DNA from: an uncultured Clostridia bacterium
GTDB taxonomy: Bacteria; Bacillota; Clostridia; Tissierellales; Peptoniphilaceae
Length of the DNA: 14,374 nucleotides
Assembly: GCA_947254025.1 (NCBI GenBank)
Contig: CAMYBS010000028.1
Coordinates: forward strand, 1 to 14,374
Reading direction: 5' to 3'
The notes below the pieces were generated by a model. It was not told where the DNA came from. It worked only from the letters and a program-made list of their open reading frames with translations, and did not search any database. Each line of letters starts with the position of its first letter. Positions within the stretch are counted from its first letter, which is position 1. Positions 12,454 through 14,374 of the stretch are shown piece by piece. The translations under genes and the position numbers were made by a program.

Positions 12454-12969
12454 TTATTTACAAAATTTATTCCAAAAATCCACCCAGCTGCCATGTACTT
12501 CTCTTTGGTCAATGTAGGTAAAAGTATCTTCATCATACCAATCATGGTTAACTATATCATCAATAGTCTCAGGAACAAAAAAGTTGAAAAATTCTTTCTT
12601 GAATGAACTTCCATACTGTAGATAATATGCACCTACCATCTTTGTAAAATTGGTTTTCTTTACATCTTGTGGTTTATACAAAAGTGCTTCTCCAACCTGA
12701 TTTAAATCAGGGCTTACTTCAAGAAAAACTAAACTTAAATCATCTTCCTTATAGCCAAGTATAAAACTTCTGTATTTATAGGAAACGGTACGAAGCGCTA
12801 CGAAATTCGCACCACCAATATCTTCTGAATAAGCATAAACTATTTTATATTCCGAACCATTATCTACTTGCTTATCAAAGATTTCTCTCATGCGATTTTT
12901 GTTTTCATTGCTTTTTACATTATCTAACTCAACTGTTTTTTTTCCACCAAATAAATTAAACAATCCCAT
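12454..12969 (-). CDS. Uncharacterised 171-residue protein
   Basis: I do not recognise this protein. The start is placed at ATG 12969, because the AGGAGG ribosome binding site (12977-12982) lies seven bases before it; a longer reading from 12987 would translate that site. The N-terminus is Met-Gly-Leu-Phe-Asn-Leu-Phe-Gly-Gly-Lys-Lys, a pattern seen at the start of many small bacterial proteins of unknown role. A charged helical stretch (about 15-35) is followed by an alternating strand-rich middle (about 36-100) and an aromatic-rich end with several Trp, Tyr and Phe. There is no signal peptide, membrane segment or recognisable catalytic motif. It lies between a truncated winged-helix regulator and the Nudix gene in one transcript. 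Confidence 0.8.
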   Translation of the reverse strand: MGLFNLFGGKKTVELDNVKSNENKNRMREIFDKQVDNGSEYKIVYAYSEDIGGANFVALRTVSYKYRSFILGYKEDDLSLVFLEVSPDLNQVGEALLYKPQDVKKTNFTKMVGAYYLQYGSSFKKEFFNFFVPETIDDIVNHDWYDEDTFTYIDQREVHGSWVDFWNKFCK

Positions 12970-12976
12970 TTTATTG

Positions 12977-12982
12977 CCTCCT
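12977..12982 (-). promoter_or_regulatory. Ribosome binding site that fixes the start of the 171-residue gene
   Basis: Minus-strand AGGAGG, seven bases before ATG at 12969. It lies inside the longer reading from 12987, which is therefore unlikely. Confidence 0.8.
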
Positions 12983-13004
12983 ATCATAATTTTAATTTCT
13001 TCTG

Positions 13005-13250
13005 TTACTTATAGCATTTTTGCGTTATTCCATTTATTAACTCAGTATAAACAAACTCAATAATTCCATTCTCTTCAAAAAGCCTTAAATGATAAGGTAT
13101 TTTTAAGCCGCTAACTCCTAAAGCATCTAAAGGATCTTGTGCCGTCTTTGCTGTAGTGCCAAGCATTATAATTATTTTCAATCTTGCAGGATTACTTACT
13201 AAATTAATCTCTTTTAGTGTGCTTAATATGTGAACCTCTTTCATTTTCAC
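13005..13250 (-). CDS. Truncated ArsR-like winged-helix transcription regulator
   Basis: An 81-residue protein that consists only of a winged-helix DNA-binding domain of the ArsR-like (HTH_20) type. It begins with Ile-Leu-Ser-Thr-Leu-Lys-Glu-Ile and Asn-Pro-Ala-Arg-Leu-Lys-Ile, has a recognition-helix region around Pro-Tyr-His-Leu-Arg-Leu-Phe-Glu-Glu-Asn-Gly, and ends in the wing (Ile-Asn-Gly-Ile-Thr-Gln-Lys-Cys-Tyr). Relatives with this kind of domain usually continue for about another 100 residues after the wing. Here the stop falls at that boundary and the next gene begins 35 bases later, so the C-terminal effector part is missing. The start is GTG at 13250 or ATG at 13244, with no strong ribosome binding site for either. 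It could regulate its own operon, or be a decaying remnant. Confidence 0.7.
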   Translation of the reverse strand: MKMKEVHILSTLKEINLVSNPARLKIIIMLGTTAKTAQDPLDALGVSGLKIPYHLRLFEENGIIEFVYTELINGITQKCYK

Positions 13251-13274
13251 ATCATACTTACCATCTTTAAATAT

Positions 13275-13303
13275 AAAATAGCATAAATTAATTCAACAAT
13301 CAA
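13275..13303 (-). promoter_or_regulatory. Promoter of the regulator/orphan/Nudix operon
   Basis: On the minus strand, TTGATT (13298-13303) and TATTTT (13275-13280) are 17 bases apart, with TGC directly before the -10 box giving an extended -10. The start codon lies about 25 bases downstream. Confidence 0.6.
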
Positions 13304-13361
13304 GTATTTTTTAACATTAAGTTATATTTATTTTAACTATAATTATTCTTGGCAAATAAAA

Positions 13362-13391
13362 AAGCTACTAAGTTCTAAGACCTAGTAGCTT
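13362..13391 (-). terminator. Terminator of the ADP-ribosylglycohydrolase gene
   Basis: Arms 13362-13370 and 13383-13391 form nine pairs around a 12-base loop, followed on the minus strand by TTTTTTATTTG. It lies 26 bases past the stop codon of the gene at 13418-14176. Confidence 0.88.
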
Positions 13392-13417
13392 AATCTAATC
13401 TATTCAAATAAACAATC

Positions 13418-14176
13418 TTAAATTAATTCTTTATTCTTTAACTTATCTATCCACCCTCTTGGTATGGCATCATATCCATAGATAATACCTGCAAGTCCTC
13501 CTGTGACAGCAGCTGTCGTATCTGTATCGCCTCCAAGGTTCACCGCTTTTAATACCGCATCCTTATAATTAGCTGTATTTAAAATGCACCATAGTGATGC
13601 TTTTAGTGTATCAAGCACAAAGCCTCCTGATTTAATCTCACTCTCATCTATATTTTTTATTAACTCATCATGATATTTCTCGCCGCGAATAAGTTTTCTT
13701 GCTATGTGAATGTACTCTATGCAAGCCTTCTTCGAAATCTCATGAGCGTGTGTTATAGCTGAAACATTAGCAATGTCATCGTCTGATGCAGTTGTAAAAG
13801 CTAGCGGAAGTATTCTCATAAGAGAGCCATTGCCATTGTCATGAAAATCATCCATGCCATGTTCAAGTTCAATAGCTTCGCGTGTAGTTCCGCCTACATC
13901 GAATACAGTGCCATTTGCAGTAAATTCATCATTGTATAGCCATGCTTCAAAATTCGTTCTTATATCTTTTAAATCAATGCATCCTTTATCTTTAATTGAT
14001 TTTGCTGTGGCAAGTGTAAGTGATGTATCATCGGACCACGTGCCATCCTCTAGATTCCATGTTCCGTGTCCAATCATATCTGTGCAAATAAAAGTATTTC
14101 TTTCTTTAAACTCGTATGGCACACCTAAGGCATCGCCAATAGCAAAGCCATATATGGCAGATTTTAATTTTGACAT
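13418..14176 (-). CDS. ADP-ribosylglycohydrolase (DraG/ARH) family protein
   Basis: A 252-residue all-helical ADP-ribosylglycohydrolase-family enzyme, a little shorter than DraG (about 290). The two metal-binding clusters are visible: Ser-Asp-Asp-Thr at 48-51 in the Thr-Trp-Ser-Asp-Asp-Thr motif, and Gly-Gly-Asp-Thr-Asp-Thr at 215-220. The N-terminal Gly-Asp-Ala-Leu-Gly-Val-Pro (14-20) and the Asn-Gly-Asn-Gly-Ser-Leu-Met-Arg motif (114-121) are also typical. The family removes ADP-ribose from proteins, nucleic acids or small molecules using two Mg or Mn ions; the target here is unknown. No ADP-ribosyltransferase gene is seen in the window. The start has a GGAGGG ribosome binding site five bases upstream. 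Only 35 bases separate its start from the tRNA-Arg terminator and I see no promoter there, so it may depend on read-through. Confidence 0.9.
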   Translation of the reverse strand: MSKLKSAIYGFAIGDALGVPYEFKERNTFICTDMIGHGTWNLEDGTWSDDTSLTLATAKSIKDKGCIDLKDIRTNFEAWLYNDEFTANGTVFDVGGTTREAIELEHGMDDFHDNGNGSLMRILPLAFTTASDDDIANVSAITHAHEISKKACIEYIHIARKLIRGEKYHDELIKNIDESEIKSGGFVLDTLKASLWCILNTANYKDAVLKAVNLGGDTDTTAAVTGGLAGIIYGYDAIPRGWIDKLKNKELI

Positions 14177-14213
14177 AGCTTCCCTCCATAATCAAAAAGT
14201 TTTGTGTATGAAA

Positions 14214-14240
14214 AAAGACTAAGCATATTACTTAGTCTTT
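14214..14240 (-). terminator. Terminator-like hairpin after tRNA-Arg
   Basis: Arms 14214-14223 and 14231-14240 give a perfect ten-pair stem with a seven-base loop, followed by TTTTTTC on the minus strand. It begins two bases after the encoded CCA end of the tRNA. Confidence 0.85.
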
Positions 14241-14242
14241 CA

Positions 14243-14319
14243 TGGCGCACCATGAGGGAGTCGAACCCCCGACCTTCTGATTCGTAGTCAGACACTCTAT
14301 CCAGCTGAGCTAATGGTGC
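14243..14319 (-). tRNA. tRNA-Arg (anticodon ACG)
   Basis: A 77-base tRNA with an encoded CCA end. Acceptor arms 14319-14313 and 14253-14247 pair perfectly over seven bases, and the discriminator is G (14246). The D stem is GCTC/GAGT, the anticodon stem TCTGA/TCAGA, and the loop CTACGAA gives anticodon ACG. The T arm has the canonical loop TTCGACT between GGGGG and CCCTC. ACG is read as ICG after deamination by TadA and decodes CGU, CGC and CGA arginine codons. Confidence 0.96.
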
Positions 14320-14324
14320 AAAAA

Positions 14325-14354
14325 AGCAGCAAAAGAATATTAAGTTTTGCTGCT
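14325..14354 (-). terminator. Hairpin with T run between two tRNA genes
   Basis: Arms 14325-14334 and 14345-14354 form a ten-pair stem with a ten-base loop, followed on the minus strand by a T run that reaches the 5' end of tRNA-Arg. By form it is an intrinsic terminator, but only 36 bases lie between the two tRNA genes, leaving no room for a new promoter. Partial termination or use as an RNA-processing site is possible. Confidence 0.7.
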
Positions 14355-14355
14355 A

Positions 14356-14374
14356 TGGCGCGACTAGGAGGAGT
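14356..14374 (-). tRNA. 3' end of a tRNA, cut by the window edge
   Basis: On the minus strand the last 19 bases read as the end of a T loop (ACT), a T-stem half CCTCC, an acceptor half TAGTCGC, discriminator G and CCA. The match to the tRNA 3' layout is exact in spacing. The amino acid cannot be told because the anticodon lies outside the window; its 5' acceptor half should read GCGACTA. Confidence 0.7.

Noticed and set aside
12970..12987. Six-residue extension of the 171-residue protein
   Set aside because: It would translate the AGGAGG ribosome binding site; the ATG at 12969 has ideal spacing.
12440..13005. Toxin-antitoxin pair formed by the short regulator and the 171-residue protein
   Set aside because: Neither protein shows toxin or antitoxin family motifs and the reading frames are well separated; nothing beyond adjacency supports it.
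13854..14222. A 122-residue plus-strand reading frame
   Set aside because: Antisense to the ADP-ribosylglycohydrolase gene and runs into the tRNA terminator.

Overview
The window comes from an AT-rich, low-GC Gram-positive anaerobe, most likely a member of the Clostridia or Tissierellia. This rests on strong GGAGG-type ribosome binding sites, AT-rich codon choice, short spacers with classic sigma-A promoters, and oxygen-sensitive enzymology (a double-cubane iron-sulfur reductase with its ATP-dependent activator). I cannot name the species. There is no sign of phage, insertion sequence or CRISPR; the genes look like ordinary chromosomal operons.

Region 1 (about 215-5110) is a divergent pair of operons that look devoted to selenium/sulfur handling and ATP-driven low-potential reduction. 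Leftwards run a YedE-type Se/S transporter, a one-domain TusA/YedF-like carrier and a DUF3343 (Se/S-carrier-like) protein, with start and stop codons overlapping. Rightwards run an acyl-CoA-dehydratase-type activator ATPase, an unrecognised cysteine-rich 244-residue protein, a double-cubane-cluster reductase of the 2-hydroxyacyl-CoA dehydratase family, and a second DUF3343 protein. A DUF3343 gene closes both arms.

Region 2 (about 5084-11957), all on the minus strand, is the most unusual part. An operon encodes an Hsp70 that has the ATPase and beta-sandwich domains but no alpha-helical lid, a membrane-anchored protein with a J-like domain that lacks HPD followed by TPR-like repeats, a double CbbX/SpoVK-type AAA+ ATPase with a helical-repeat N-terminus, and a small DUF1294 membrane protein. 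A paralogue of the J-like/TPR/membrane protein sits just upstream in its own unit, with a nearly identical promoter (TTGCTT, 17 bp, TATAAT). I infer a dedicated membrane-tethered chaperone/remodelling machine. The operon ends at a hairpin that also matches the core of a CIRCE (HrcA) operator.

Region 3 (about 11922-14374), also minus strand, holds a small operon (truncated winged-helix regulator, an orphan 171-residue protein, a Nudix hydrolase), an ADP-ribosylglycohydrolase-family gene, a tRNA-Arg(ACG), and the 3' end of another tRNA running off the window. Eight intrinsic-terminator-like hairpins separate the units. No gene-free stretch exceeds 300 bases; the first 214 bases are AT-rich and hold only weak repeats.
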